DNA from: Streptomyces tirandamycinicus | Lineage (GTDB): Bacteria; Actinomycetota; Actinomycetes; Streptomycetales; Streptomycetaceae | Assembly (NCBI RefSeq): GCF_003097515.1 | Contig: NZ_CP029188.1 | Location: 6,616,531 to 6,680,530, forward strand | Length of the DNA: 64,000 nt | Reading direction: 5' to 3' | In this document: positions 26,175-33,826 of the stretch, piece by piece | Position numbering within the stretch: position 1 is the stretch's first letter | How the letters are laid out: every line of letters begins with the position of its first letter | Translations under genes and position numbers: made by a program | Notes under the pieces: generated by a model | Seen by the model: the letters and a program-made list of their open reading frames with translations, nothing else | The model's database searches: none | What the model was told of the DNA's origin: nothing

Positions 26175-26351
26175 TCAGGCGCTGCAGGAGGTGGTGCTGG
26201 TGGTGCTGGAGCAGGTCGACGTCGAGGAGCACGACGTCGAGCCGGCCAGGACGACCTCGGCGGCGTCCGAGTAGTCCGAGATCTCGAAGGTCTCGGACTC
26301 CAGCTCCAGGATCTCGTCGGCGAGCGTGGCGAGTTCGGGCTTCGGGGTCAT
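26175..26351 (-). CDS. RiPP precursor peptide (thiazolylpeptide/LAP type)
   Basis: A 58-residue peptide on the minus strand, ATG 26351 with GGGAGA five bases upstream. Residues 1-37 are an acidic leader (LADEILELESETFEISDYSDAAEVVLAG) of the kind bound by TOMM recognition domains. Residues 38-58 are the predicted core: 10 Ser, 7 Thr, 3 Cys (positions 41, 47, 56) and a final Ala, with no other residue. Every core residue except the last could be cyclised or dehydrated. The leader/core border after AG is inferred from composition. It sits downstream of and convergent with the modification operon, and divergent from the M20 hydrolase gene. Confidence 0.93.
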   Translation of the reverse strand: MTPKPELATLADEILELESETFEISDYSDAAEVVLAGSTSCSSTSTCSSTTSTTSCSA

Positions 26352-26451
26352 CTGCGTCTCCCTCGGTGTGCGGGGCCGGCCGGCGGGTCCGGCGGTCTCC
26401 CTCGCTCGGGCCATTGCAGCCGAACGGCCTTTCACCTCACCTCGGCTCTCA

Positions 26452-26480
26452 CTGACACTTCGCTGACACCTCGTGTCAGC
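26452..26480. promoter_or_regulatory. SARP-like heptamer repeats in the divergent promoter region
   Basis: CTGACAC occurs at 26452-26458 and 26463-26469, an 11-base period with four-base spacers, as in SARP operators. A third, inverted heptamer TGTCAGC follows at 26474-26480. The second and third also form an eight-base-arm palindrome (GCTGACAC, CTC, GTGTCAGC). The site is about 100 bases from both the precursor start and the M20 start. No clear -10 box is seen at the usual distance. Confidence 0.45.
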
Positions 26481-26572
26481 AAAACGCCGGGCGTCTGTCG
26501 TGCGGGCCGGGGACGCTGGCGGGCGAGCCGCCTTCCGGTCCGCCGTAGCCGCACCGAAGGGCAAGGAGCCCG

Positions 26573-27802
26573 ATGAACGCAGCAGAACTCCCGCGGGACG
26601 TCCTGAGGGACGCCATCGCGCTGTACGTCGACCTGCACGCCCATCCGGAGCTCTCGGGCGCGGAGGTGCGCACCGCCGGGGTGCTCGCCGCCCGGCTCGA
26701 GCAGGACGGCTGCACCGTCACCCGCCGTGTCGGCGGTCACGGCGTCGTCGGCGTGTTCCGCAACGGCCCGGGCCCCACGGTGATGGTCCGGGCCGAACTC
26801 GACGCGCTGCCGGTACGGGAACGCACCGGCCTCAAGTACGCCAGCACCGTTCCCGGCGTCATGCACGCCTGCGGACACGATCTGCACACCGCGGCTGCCG
26901 CCGGCGCGGTCTCCCTTCTGGCCGCCTCCCGCGACTCCTGGCGGGGCACCCTGGTGCTCGTCGGGCAGCCCGCGGAGGAGACCCTCAGCGGCGCCCGGGC
27001 CATGCTCGACGACGGCCTCTACGACCGGTTCGGAACGCCGGACGCGGTGCTCGCCCAGCACTGCGCACCGCTGCCCGCCGGAAGTGTCGCCCACGGGCGG
27101 GGCCCGCTGATGTCCGCCGGTGTCACGCTCGACGTGGTCGTGCACGGCCGCGGCGGGCACGCGGGCACCCCGCACCTGGCCGTCGACCCCGTGGTGACCG
27201 CCGCCGCCGTCGTGATGCGGCTCCAGACGGTGGTGTCGCGGGAGTCCGCGCCCGGCGAGCGGGTCGTGCTCACCGTCGGTTCGCTGCACGCCGGGGACCG
27301 GGCCAACGTGATCCCCTCGGAAGCCCGGCTGTCCGTCTCCGTCAGAGCGTTCACCGACGCCGCCCTGACCCGGGTGACCGAGGCCGTCCGGAGAGTCGTG
27401 AGGGCCGAGTGCGCCGCCTCCGGCTGCGACCGCGAACCGGAGATCACGGTCGCGGCCGCCTCGCCCATGCTGGAGGCACACCCGGAGACGGCCCGACGTG
27501 TGCGCCGCGCACACCAGGACGCCTTCGGGACGCACCGGGTGACCGGCTGGCCCGGATCGACGGCGACCGAGGACTTCCCCCACTACGCCGCGGGCGGGGT
27601 GCCGGTCGCCTACTGGATGCTCGGTGCCACCGGCGCCCGGCAGTGGCGTGCGGCGCGCGCCGGCGGCGAACCGGTGCCGGCCAACCACACGGACACCTTC
27701 GCCCCCGACGTGCGCACCGCCCTCCCGGCCGGTGTCACCGCGATGGCCACGGCCGCACGGAGCCTGCTCGGCGCTCCCGGCCACCGGGCGGCCGCACCGT
27801 GA
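26573..27802 (+). CDS. M20-family amidohydrolase/peptidase
   Basis: A 409-residue zinc hydrolase of the aminoacylase/hippurate hydrolase type. Metal-site motifs are visible: HPELSG, HACGHDLHTA with metal-binding Cys and His, EETLSGAR with the catalytic Glu, and GHAGTPHL. The dimerisation domain is residues about 185-300, and the C-end has TEDFPHYA. Enzymes of this group cut N-acyl or C-terminal amide bonds of small peptides. Divergent transcription from the precursor through a shared control region suggests a role in trimming or tailoring the product. It could also be an unrelated amidase. AAGGAG precedes the ATG. Confidence 0.9.
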   Translation: MNAAELPRDVLRDAIALYVDLHAHPELSGAEVRTAGVLAARLEQDGCTVTRRVGGHGVVGVFRNGPGPTVMVRAELDALPVRERTGLKYASTVPGVMHACGHDLHTAAAAGAVSLLAASRDSWRGTLVLVGQPAEETLSGARAMLDDGLYDRFGTPDAVLAQHCAPLPAGSVAHGRGPLMSAGVTLDVVVHGRGGHAGTPHLAVDPVVTAAAVVMRLQTVVSRESAPGERVVLTVGSLHAGDRANVIPSEARLSVSVRAFTDAALTRVTEAVRRVVRAECAASGCDREPEITVAAASPMLEAHPETARRVRRAHQDAFGTHRVTGWPGSTATEDFPHYAAGGVPVAYWMLGATGARQWRAARAGGEPVPANHTDTFAPDVRTALPAGVTAMATAARSLLGAPGHRAAAP

Positions 27803-28059
27803 CGACCCCCGGCCGAACGGACTACGTCGACATCGTCGCGGTGCGCGACGACCGGTCCGCACCCGCGGGCGAGACCACCGTCATCCGGCTGCTGGGCCTG
27901 CTGCCCGGCCACTGGCCCTGCCTGCCCGAGGTCCGTGCCGACCGCATCCGGCTGCGGATCGCCCTCGACGCGGTCACCGATCCGCGCACCGTCAGCAGCG
28001 CCGTCAGCCGGGCACTGGCGGACTCGGCGCTGCGCGGCTGGTCCCGCCACCGGGACTGA
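27799..28059 (+). CDS. Small hypothetical protein coupled to the M20 hydrolase
   Basis: An 86-residue protein from GTG 27799, overlapping the M20 stop (GTGA). It begins VTTPGRTDYVDIVAVRDDR and contains alternating hydrophobic stretches (TTVIRLLGLLPGHWPCLPEV and RIRLRIALDAV), which suggests a small alpha/beta fold. No signal peptide, membrane helix or known motif is present. Overlap with the M20 gene points to a shared role in the pathway. A small binding or chaperone subunit is possible but unproven. Confidence 0.72.
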   Translation: MTTPGRTDYVDIVAVRDDRSAPAGETTVIRLLGLLPGHWPCLPEVRADRIRLRIALDAVTDPRTVSSAVSRALADSALRGWSRHRD

Positions 28060-28159
28060 CCGGCCGCGGCAGGGGCACGGCACCGGCGGCGGCCGCGCCG
28101 TCCTCCGGGCGGCCGGGGGCATCGCGCCGCGGTTCCGGGACGGGACGGCGGCCGGACCG

Positions 28160-29146
28160 TCACACCCAGCCGCGTTCCCGTGCCAGCAGCGCCGCATGGG
28201 CGCGGTTCACCGCCCCCAGCTTCTGCATGATGTCCGCGACATGGCGCCGGTACGTCCGCACCGACACGCCCAGCTCCCGCGCCCCCACCTCGTCCTTGCC
28301 GGCCGAGCACATCGACAGCAGCACCCGCTGCTCGGTCCCGGTCAGCCGCTGCTGCTCGCCCTCCGGCCCGGCCACCGCGGTCAACTGCTCGGCCTGCGAC
28401 CAGATCTGCTCGAACAGGGCGATGATGTTCGCCACCAACCCGTTGCTGCGGGCCAGCAAGGCGCCCCGCGCCGTGTTGCGCGGATCCACGGGCACCAGGG
28501 CCGTATGGCCGTCGTACACCAGGATCCGCTCGGATATGTTCTCCGCCACCCTGATCAGCGCGCCTTCCGCGACCAGCTCCCGCAGATAGCCCGCCGTGGG
28601 CGGATGGTCGAGGGCGGCTCGCAGCACCACGTTCCTGATGCGCACCCCCCTGCGCAGACAGCGCATGTCCAGCGGCCGCGACCGGGTGATGTTCTCGGCC
28701 GACAGCCTGGTGTACGGCTCCACCGAGAGGATCTCCTCACGCGCGAAGAACGCGAGGTCCTCGATGCGGTTGCGGATGTCGTCCAGCCCGTGCAACTGCT
28801 CGATGCCCTGCGACGCCATCAACTCGCCCTGCTCGGCCCGCAGCCCCTGGACGACGTGCCGGGCCTGCGTGACCCGCTGCAACTCCTGGTGCAGGGCGTG
28901 GAGCCGGGCGTCCGTCAGCCGGGCCACGGCCACCTCGGGATCCGCCGGTGCGATGCGGCCGTCGGTCCCCGTGGGGTGGATCAGCCCGAGTCGGCGCAGC
29001 CGCTCCAGGCAGCGTTCCGGGTCCTGCTCGCGGCCGGACCCGATCTTGCCGGCGAGCGCATGCAGGTCCTCGACCGTGGTGTCGGGATGGCGCAGACAGT
29101 GCCGATAGAGCTCCTCATCCGCGGCGGACACGCCGAACACGGCCAT
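28160..29146 (-). CDS. LuxR-type regulator with TrmB-like N-terminal region
   Basis: A 328-residue regulator. The N-terminal part (ADEELYRHCLRHPDTTVEDLHALAG, LRRLGLIHPT) resembles the TrmB-like helix-turn-helix. A central part (AREEILSVEPYTRLSAENI, RGVRIRNVV) resembles the phospholipase-D-like sensor region of this subfamily. The C-terminal LuxR helix-turn-helix reads LGVSVRTYRRHVADIMQKLGAVNRAHAALLA. Such proteins often lie at the edge of actinobacterial natural-product clusters. ATG 29146 is chosen because a GAGAACGAG run precedes it, and longer forms to 29248 are open. It is convergent with the 27799 gene and is the last gene that fits the RiPP cluster. Confidence 0.85.
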   Translation of the reverse strand: MAVFGVSAADEELYRHCLRHPDTTVEDLHALAGKIGSGREQDPERCLERLRRLGLIHPTGTDGRIAPADPEVAVARLTDARLHALHQELQRVTQARHVVQGLRAEQGELMASQGIEQLHGLDDIRNRIEDLAFFAREEILSVEPYTRLSAENITRSRPLDMRCLRRGVRIRNVVLRAALDHPPTAGYLRELVAEGALIRVAENISERILVYDGHTALVPVDPRNTARGALLARSNGLVANIIALFEQIWSQAEQLTAVAGPEGEQQRLTGTEQRVLLSMCSAGKDEVGARELGVSVRTYRRHVADIMQKLGAVNRAHAALLARERGWV

Positions 29147-29583
29147 CTCGTTCTCACGCAACGCGCCCTCGGGGTATGAGTTCGGTCCGCCGGGAAGAGG
29201 GTGACCCCCGGCTTCGTACCACCGAAGGTTATCCCGCATACCAGGCATTCGGCCCTACTCCTCCCGCACCCGTCGTTCACGCCGTTTCGCAGTCTCGTAC
29301 GGAACGCTCGCCTCCGGGACGGGCCGGGAGCGAGAGCCGGTACCTTCCGCCCGCGCGCCGTCACGGTGATGCCGTGACCCGGCGGGGTCTGACGGCGGTT
29401 CGGCACCCGCACCGCCACCCGCGAACGACTCGTACGCCCCGGCCACCGCCGGTGCGGGGCCGGAGTCCCGAAACTGTTCCGCGATCCGGTCATCAACGGC
29501 GCCGCGCCGGGTACGCGGGCGACCACGGGGACGACCGTCCCCACGGCCCGCCCCGGCGCGGGCCCGAACGAGAGGAGACGAAG
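29147..29583. other. Intergenic region between divergent genes
   Basis: No gene is supported. It contains the promoter region of the LuxR-type gene (a GGATAAC element on the minus strand near 29225-29235) and of the SRPBCC gene at 29584. GC-rich sequence otherwise. Confidence 0.45.
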
Positions 29584-30030
29584 ATGTCGCAGGTCGAGGA
29601 GTCCGTCGAGGTCGACGTCCCGGTGCGTACGGCGTACAACCAGTGGACCCAGTTCGAGTCCTTCCCCGAGTTCATGGAGGGTGTGGAGCGGGTCGACCAG
29701 CTCTCCGACAGCCTGACCCACTGGACCACGTCGATCGGCGGCGTCGAGCGGCAGTTCGACGCGAAGATCACCGAGCAGATCCCGGACGAGCGCGTCGCGT
29801 GGACCACCGTCGAAGGGGAACGCCAGGCCGGAGTGGTGACGTTCCACCGCCTGTCCGACGGCAGGACCAAGGTCATGCTGCAGATGGACTTCGATCCCCA
29901 GGGCCTGGCCGAGACGGTTGGGGACAAGCTCGGCTTCGTCAAGCGCCGGGTCAGCGGCGACCTCGAGCGTTTCAAGAGCTTCATCGAGTCCCGCGGTACG
30001 GAGACCGGAGCGTGGCGCGGCGAGGTGTGA
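29584..30030 (+). CDS. SRPBCC-family (polyketide cyclase/dehydrase-like) protein
   Basis: A 148-residue START-like fold protein: VEESVEVDVPVRTAYNQWTQFESFPEFMEGVERV, DAKITEQIPDERVAWTTVEGE and LQMDFDPQGLAETVGDKLGFVKRRVSGDLERFKSFIE. The family binds hydrophobic ligands in a cavity, and this branch is common in streptomycete stress loci. GAGAGGAGA precedes the ATG. It has no catalytic residues that I can assign. GvpZ at 59117 contains a related fold but is otherwise different. Confidence 0.88.
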   Translation: MSQVEESVEVDVPVRTAYNQWTQFESFPEFMEGVERVDQLSDSLTHWTTSIGGVERQFDAKITEQIPDERVAWTTVEGERQAGVVTFHRLSDGRTKVMLQMDFDPQGLAETVGDKLGFVKRRVSGDLERFKSFIESRGTETGAWRGEV

Positions 30031-30363
30031 GACGGGCGCCCGGGGCGCGCGTCACCACCGGCGGTGAACACCCACCACCCCTGTCCCCGGCCCACGTCGA
30101 GCGCCGCTGCGGACCGGCCCACGCCGGGGCGGAGGGGCCTCGTGCCTCCTGGGTACGGCGCCGTACCCAGGAGGCCGGGGCGGGGCTGTCACGGCGCGCG
30201 GGGCCGGGCGGCAGGGGTGTCCCGGGGCCGGGTGGTCCGTCGGCTGACGGAGTGATCGTGGACCGGCCGCTGCGCCGCAGCGGCCCGTGCGCCGGCCCCG
30301 CCAGCACGATGGACGCGCCGAACCCCGGTGAACGCCACTGCGGAGGACCCACAGGAGGACCTC
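30031..30363. other. Intergenic region with a large palindrome
   Basis: No gene is supported. It carries the 32-base palindrome at 30144-30175 and the upstream region of the oxidoreductase gene at 30364. Confidence 0.5.
30144..30175. terminator. Perfect 32-base palindrome, probable terminator
   Basis: The arms of 16 bases (GCCTCCTGGGTACGGC and its complement) meet with no loop, so an RNA hairpin would open a few central bases. It is about 115 bases after the SRPBCC stop. No T-tract follows. A dimeric protein-binding site is the alternative. Confidence 0.5.
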
Positions 30364-31101
30364 GTGACCACTCAGCCGTCCGGCTCTGCCGCGCCGTCCG
30401 TTCGATACGACGACCTGCGCGCCCTCTTCGTCAACTGCACCTTGAAACGCTCACCCGAGACCAGCAACACCCAGGGGCTGCTCGACCGGAGCCGCGAGCT
30501 GATGGAGCGCCAGGGAGTCGCGGTCGACGTCGTCCGCGCCGTCGACCACGACATCGCCACCGGTGTCTGGCCGGACATGACCGAACACGGCTGGGAGACC
30601 GACGCCTGGCCGTCGCTCTACGAGAAGGTGATGTCGTCCGACATCCTCGTGCTCGCCGGTCCCATCTGGCTGGGCGACAACAGCTCGGTGATGAAGCGGG
30701 TGATCGAGAGGCTGTACGCCTGCTCCAGCCTGCTCAACGACAGGGGGCAGTACGCCTACTACGGACGGGTCGGCGGCTGCCTGATCACCGGGAACGAGGA
30801 CGGCGTCAAGCACTGCGCCATGAACGTGCTCTACAGTCTCCAGCACCTCGGCTACACCATCCCTCCGCAGGCCGACGCCGGCTGGATCGGCGAAGCCGGC
30901 CCGGGACCGTCCTACCTCGACCCCGGCTCGGGCGGGCCCGAGAACGAGTTCACCCACCGCAACACCACGTTCATGACCTGGAACCTGATGCACCTGGCCG
31001 CGATGCTCAGGCAGGCGGGCGGCATCCCCGCGCACGGCAACCAGCGCACGGAGTGGGACGCCGGCTGCCGCTTCGACTCCCCGAACCCGGAACACCGGTA
31101 G
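30364..31101 (+). CDS. Flavodoxin-like NADPH-dependent FMN reductase family protein
   Basis: A 245-residue protein. LRALFVNCTLKRSPETSNTQGLLDRS is the FMN-phosphate loop of the NADPH-dependent FMN reductase/flavodoxin fold. It is followed by SSDILVLAGPIWLGDNSSVMKRVIERL and a C-terminal helix region. Members reduce quinones or flavins with NAD(P)H. GTG 30364 has AGGAGG five bases upstream. It is convergent with the DUF4142 gene and shares a bidirectional terminator with it. Confidence 0.88.
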   Translation: MTTQPSGSAAPSVRYDDLRALFVNCTLKRSPETSNTQGLLDRSRELMERQGVAVDVVRAVDHDIATGVWPDMTEHGWETDAWPSLYEKVMSSDILVLAGPIWLGDNSSVMKRVIERLYACSSLLNDRGQYAYYGRVGGCLITGNEDGVKHCAMNVLYSLQHLGYTIPPQADAGWIGEAGPGPSYLDPGSGGPENEFTHRNTTFMTWNLMHLAAMLRQAGGIPAHGNQRTEWDAGCRFDSPNPEHR

Positions 31102-31136
31102 TCCCGGCCGTCGCCGGACTCCGTCCGGCGTGAACC

Positions 31137-31186
31137 GCGGTGCCGGTCGGGGTGGGAGGGGGCCCGATGTCCCCTCCCGGCACCGC
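31137..31186. terminator. Bidirectional terminator hairpin
   Basis: GGGAGGGG (31154-31161) pairs with CCCCTCCC (31171-31178) around a nine-base loop. The stem extends with GCGGTGCC (31137-31144) pairing to GGCACCGC (31179-31186) past a bulge. It sits between the convergent genes ending at 31101 and 31190. Confidence 0.7.
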
Positions 31187-31189
31187 GCC

Positions 31190-31945
31190 TCACTGGCTGG
31201 GGGTGACGGACTTCTCGACCTCCGCGAGGGTGTCGCTGTCGACCAGGCCGGTGTCCTCCAGGACCTCCATGTGATCCAGGACCGTCTGGTTGGCCTGCCG
31301 CGCATGACGGCGGATCAGGTCGTTCTGCGTGGCCGCCCGCACCTCTGCGATGGTGGCGAAGATCTTTCCGTGCGATGAGCGCAGCACGTTGGCGAAGAGG
31401 CGGTCGAACTCGGCCCCTCGGGCGTTCTCCAGCTGCCGCACCCACTCCTGCTGCTCATCGGTCGCCTCGTCGGGAATCGGCACCCCCAGGATCCTCGCGT
31501 CCTCGCGGACCAGTTGGTCGAGCTTGCTGTGACCGTCCAGCAGATGCAGACCGGCGCGCTTGACGGCCTCGCTCGACGCGTTCGTCTGGGCCAGCCGGCC
31601 CGCCGGGATCTCCCACAGGCCCGCCTGGCGCACCTTGACGAGGAACGTCTTGTCGATCTCCGTCACCGGCTGCGGCCCGGCAGGAGCCTGCCCCGCCTCG
31701 TCCGCCGCGCCGTCCTTCTGTGCGCCGGTCGCATGGCCGGTGCCGGACGAGTACCCGTATCCCGCCCCCGCGCTCTGGCCGTAGCCCTGCCCGGCGACCC
31801 CGGCCGGTGCCTGGGTGGCCGACGCATCGCCGTCACTTCCCCGGGTGGCGATCAGCACCGTCGCGATGACGGCGCACACGGCGGCGAGGACGGCCAGGGT
31901 CCGCAAGGGGGCCCCCGACTCGGCTGCACGTCGGTTCGGACTCAT
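31190..31945 (-). CDS. DUF4142 secreted or membrane-anchored protein
   Basis: A 251-residue protein. ATG 31945 has GGAGG four bases upstream. A single membrane segment or uncleaved signal (LRTLAVLAAVCAVIATVLIA) is followed by a Gly/Tyr/Ala-rich linker (GQGYGQSAGAGYGYSSGTG) and a helical DUF4142 domain (KTFLVKVRQAGLWEIPAGRLAQTNASSEAVKRAGLHLLDGHSKLDQL). The domain is a ferritin-like four-helix bundle in predicted structures. No metal ligands stand out. Its role in the envelope is unknown. Confidence 0.88.
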   Translation of the reverse strand: MSPNRRAAESGAPLRTLAVLAAVCAVIATVLIATRGSDGDASATQAPAGVAGQGYGQSAGAGYGYSSGTGHATGAQKDGAADEAGQAPAGPQPVTEIDKTFLVKVRQAGLWEIPAGRLAQTNASSEAVKRAGLHLLDGHSKLDQLVREDARILGVPIPDEATDEQQEWVRQLENARGAEFDRLFANVLRSSHGKIFATIAEVRAATQNDLIRRHARQANQTVLDHMEVLEDTGLVDSDTLAEVEKSVTPSQ

Positions 31946-32247
31946 GATGCCTCCGGGCTCGGCCTGGTCTTCGTGCCCGTGGGTGTCGCCGGGCGCTGTC
32001 TGCGGGGCGTCCGGCACGCCACGCAGACAGCAGTACGGACACGGGCGCCGATGCGTTCACCGCCCGCCCGGGTCTCCGGACGGCCTGTGACTCCGGACTG
32101 CCTGGGCCCCGGACGAGGTCGGGCCCCGGACGGGGTCGGGCCCCGGGGCGGGACTCCCGGCATCGGCAATCGGGACGCGGATCCCGGATGCCGTGCGCGG
32201 GAACCTCGGCCGCCCGAGGTGCCGAACCCCGACGGTCCGGGCAGGCC

Positions 32248-32634
32248 TCACCAGGGGATGCGGCGGGCGATGAGGCCGACCACGCGGTTCCGTTCGGCGA
32301 TGACGGGGAGGGCGCACAGGCCGATGAAGCCCATGCCCGCGAACAGGGCCGACTGCAGGTAGAGCTCGCACATGCCCGAGCCCTCGCGGACCAGCTCGTA
32401 GCAGCTCGTCGCCATCAGGGCCCCGAGCACGCACATGCCGAGGAACACCAGCACCAGGAGAGCGCCGCCCAGCGCGTACGGCCAGCGGCGGGTCCGGGCG
32501 CGGTCGCCGGTACCACCGGTTCCGCAGGGCTCCCCGGCACCAGTGGTCTCCGGTCCTGCAGGCGCCGCGGGCCGCGACGGGGCATCAGGGCCGCCGACTC
32601 GGACGTCGGTGCCGGAGTGAGTCGACACGTACAT
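32248..32634 (-). CDS. Small membrane protein, two predicted helices
   Basis: A 128-residue protein from ATG 32634 (AGGTGA seven bases upstream). A polar N-terminal half rich in Pro, Gly and Thr is followed by two hydrophobic helices (YALGGALLVLVFLGMCVLGALMA, then SALFAGMGFIGLCALPVIA) joined by a short loop with two Cys (SCYELVREGSGMCELY) that could form a disulfide outside the cell. No family is recognised. Confidence 0.72.
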   Translation of the reverse strand: MYVSTHSGTDVRVGGPDAPSRPAAPAGPETTGAGEPCGTGGTGDRARTRRWPYALGGALLVLVFLGMCVLGALMATSCYELVREGSGMCELYLQSALFAGMGFIGLCALPVIAERNRVVGLIARRIPW

Positions 32635-32760
32635 GGATCGTTCACCTGCAGTCATCGCGGTCCGGTCGGTCAGTGCGAGAGGCGGTGTCCGCGGCGTCGC
32701 CGGGCGCCGACCGCCTCTGACTCCATTGGGCCCGAACGGGCGGCTTCTGTCCCGAGACGG

Positions 32761-32776
32761 GAATTCGGGGCTTGAC
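32761..32776. promoter_or_regulatory. Shared motif, copy 1 (GAATTCGGGGCTTGAC)
   Basis: A 16-base element also found at 34620 and 36462. This copy is 137 bases upstream of the minus-strand membrane-protein start at 32634. Read on the plus strand it ends in a TTGAC(A) like a -35 box. Function unknown. Confidence 0.4.
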
Positions 32777-32795
32777 ACAGCCGGACGATCATGCG

Positions 32796-32899
32796 GGTCG
32801 CCAGGTCGCCAGGTCGCCGGGTCGCCGGGTCGCCGGGTCGCCGGGTCGCCAGGTCGCCAGGTCGCCAGGTCGCCAGGTGACCGGGTCACCGGGTGACTG
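32796..32899. repeat. Tandem octamer array (GGTCGCCA/G)
   Basis: Ten head-to-tail units, GGTCGCCA or GGTCGCCG, fill 32796-32875, followed by three diverged units (GGTGACCG, GGTCACCG, GGTGACTG). The array is non-coding and is likely to vary in copy number between strains. Confidence 0.9.
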
Positions 32900-33036
32900 G
32901 GGCACCGGGTCATCAGGTCCGGCGTCCGGGCGGCAGCTCGGAGCCGGTGGCGCTCGGCATGTTCGCCGCCCCCGGGGCCTGCCGTTCAGTGTTCCGTTCG
33001 TCCTCGCCGCACGGCCGAGGCTGCCCGAGCCCGCAT

Positions 33037-33052
33037 GGTTGACCAGTCAACC
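33037..33052. promoter_or_regulatory. Operator-like palindrome GGTTGAC-CA-GTCAACC
   Basis: Seven-base arms around CA, about 95 bases before the gene at 33146. The form fits a dimeric repressor site of TetR or GntR type, but no such regulator gene is adjacent. Confidence 0.4.
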
Positions 33053-33145
33053 GAGCTGACGGCCTGACGAGCGGAATCCGCCATTCGGGGGTACATATAG
33101 GGCACATCCCTCGAGTCGGTCACACCTCGACGAGGAGGACGCCTC

Positions 33146-33700
33146 ATGAGCGGAGAGCGCCTGCGGGAGGAGAACGAGGGGCGGGACGCCCGTGTGGAGA
33201 CGGAGGGCGGGCGGCGGGACGCCCGTGAAGAGACGGAAGACGAGCGGGCCGACCGCAAGTGGCAGGATCTCGTTCAGGAGATACGGGTGACGCAGATGGG
33301 TGTGCAGATCCTCTTCGGGTTCCTGCTGACCGTCGTCTTCACCCCGATCTTCCAGCAGCTGGGTCAGGCCGACAAGAGCATCTACATCGTGACGGTCATC
33401 CTCGGCTCCCTGGCGACCGGGGCCCTGGTCGCCCCGGTGTCGCTGCACCGCATCCTCTCCGGCCGGCGTGTCAAGCCGCAGACCGTCATGTGGGCTTCAC
33501 GTCTCACATTCGTCGGGCTGATGCTGCTGCTCGCGACCCTGACAGGGGCGCTGTTCCTGATCCTGCGTACGGCGACGCACGACGCCGTCGTGCCCTACCT
33601 GGTGGCGGGTGTCCTCGCCTGGTACCTCCTGTGCTGGTTCGTCCTCCCGCTCTGGGCCCGGACGCGCTACACCGCGAACGACTCCGCCGACGACGCGTAG
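33146..33700 (+). CDS. DUF6328-type integral membrane protein
   Basis: A 184-residue protein. A charged N-terminal tail of about 45 residues (Glu/Arg/Asp-rich repeats such as RRDAREETEDER) is followed by WQDLVQEIRVTQMGVQILFGFLLTVVFTPIF and three more helices, the pattern of the DUF6328 family common in Streptomyces. The SD GAGGAGG lies before ATG 33146. Function is unknown. Its setting among stress-type genes suggests a membrane-stress role, by position only. Confidence 0.85.
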   Translation: MSGERLREENEGRDARVETEGGRRDAREETEDERADRKWQDLVQEIRVTQMGVQILFGFLLTVVFTPIFQQLGQADKSIYIVTVILGSLATGALVAPVSLHRILSGRRVKPQTVMWASRLTFVGLMLLLATLTGALFLILRTATHDAVVPYLVAGVLAWYLLCWFVLPLWARTRYTANDSADDA

Positions 33701-33826
33701 CCGTACGTCCGGGTCCGCGTGGCGTGCACGCTCCTGCGGCCGGGTGGCGCCCGGGGAAACGTGCCGGGGGAGGCCGCGCGCGTCCTCGGGGGCGCACGCG
33801 GCCTCCGGCCGGTGTCCCAGCCGACG

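Larger units (their letters stand above)
32635..33145. other. Intergenic region with motif copy, octamer array and palindrome
   Basis: No gene. It holds, in order, one copy of the GAATTCGG...CTTGAC motif (32761-32776), an octamer array (32796-32899), a GGTTGAC palindrome (33037-33052) and a GGGTAC element (33089-33094) upstream of the gene at 33146. Confidence 0.6.

Noticed and set aside
29255..29446. Small minus-strand gene upstream of the LuxR-type regulator
   Set aside because: Poor codon bias, no ribosome site and Arg/Gly-rich random-like composition.
31514..32362. Plus-strand gene over the DUF4142 region
   Set aside because: Opposite a gene with a clear signal segment, family match and GGAGG ribosome site. 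The plus-strand product has no plausible domain.
32796..32899. CRISPR or iteron origin
   Set aside because: Eight-base units without spacers, and no replication gene nearby.
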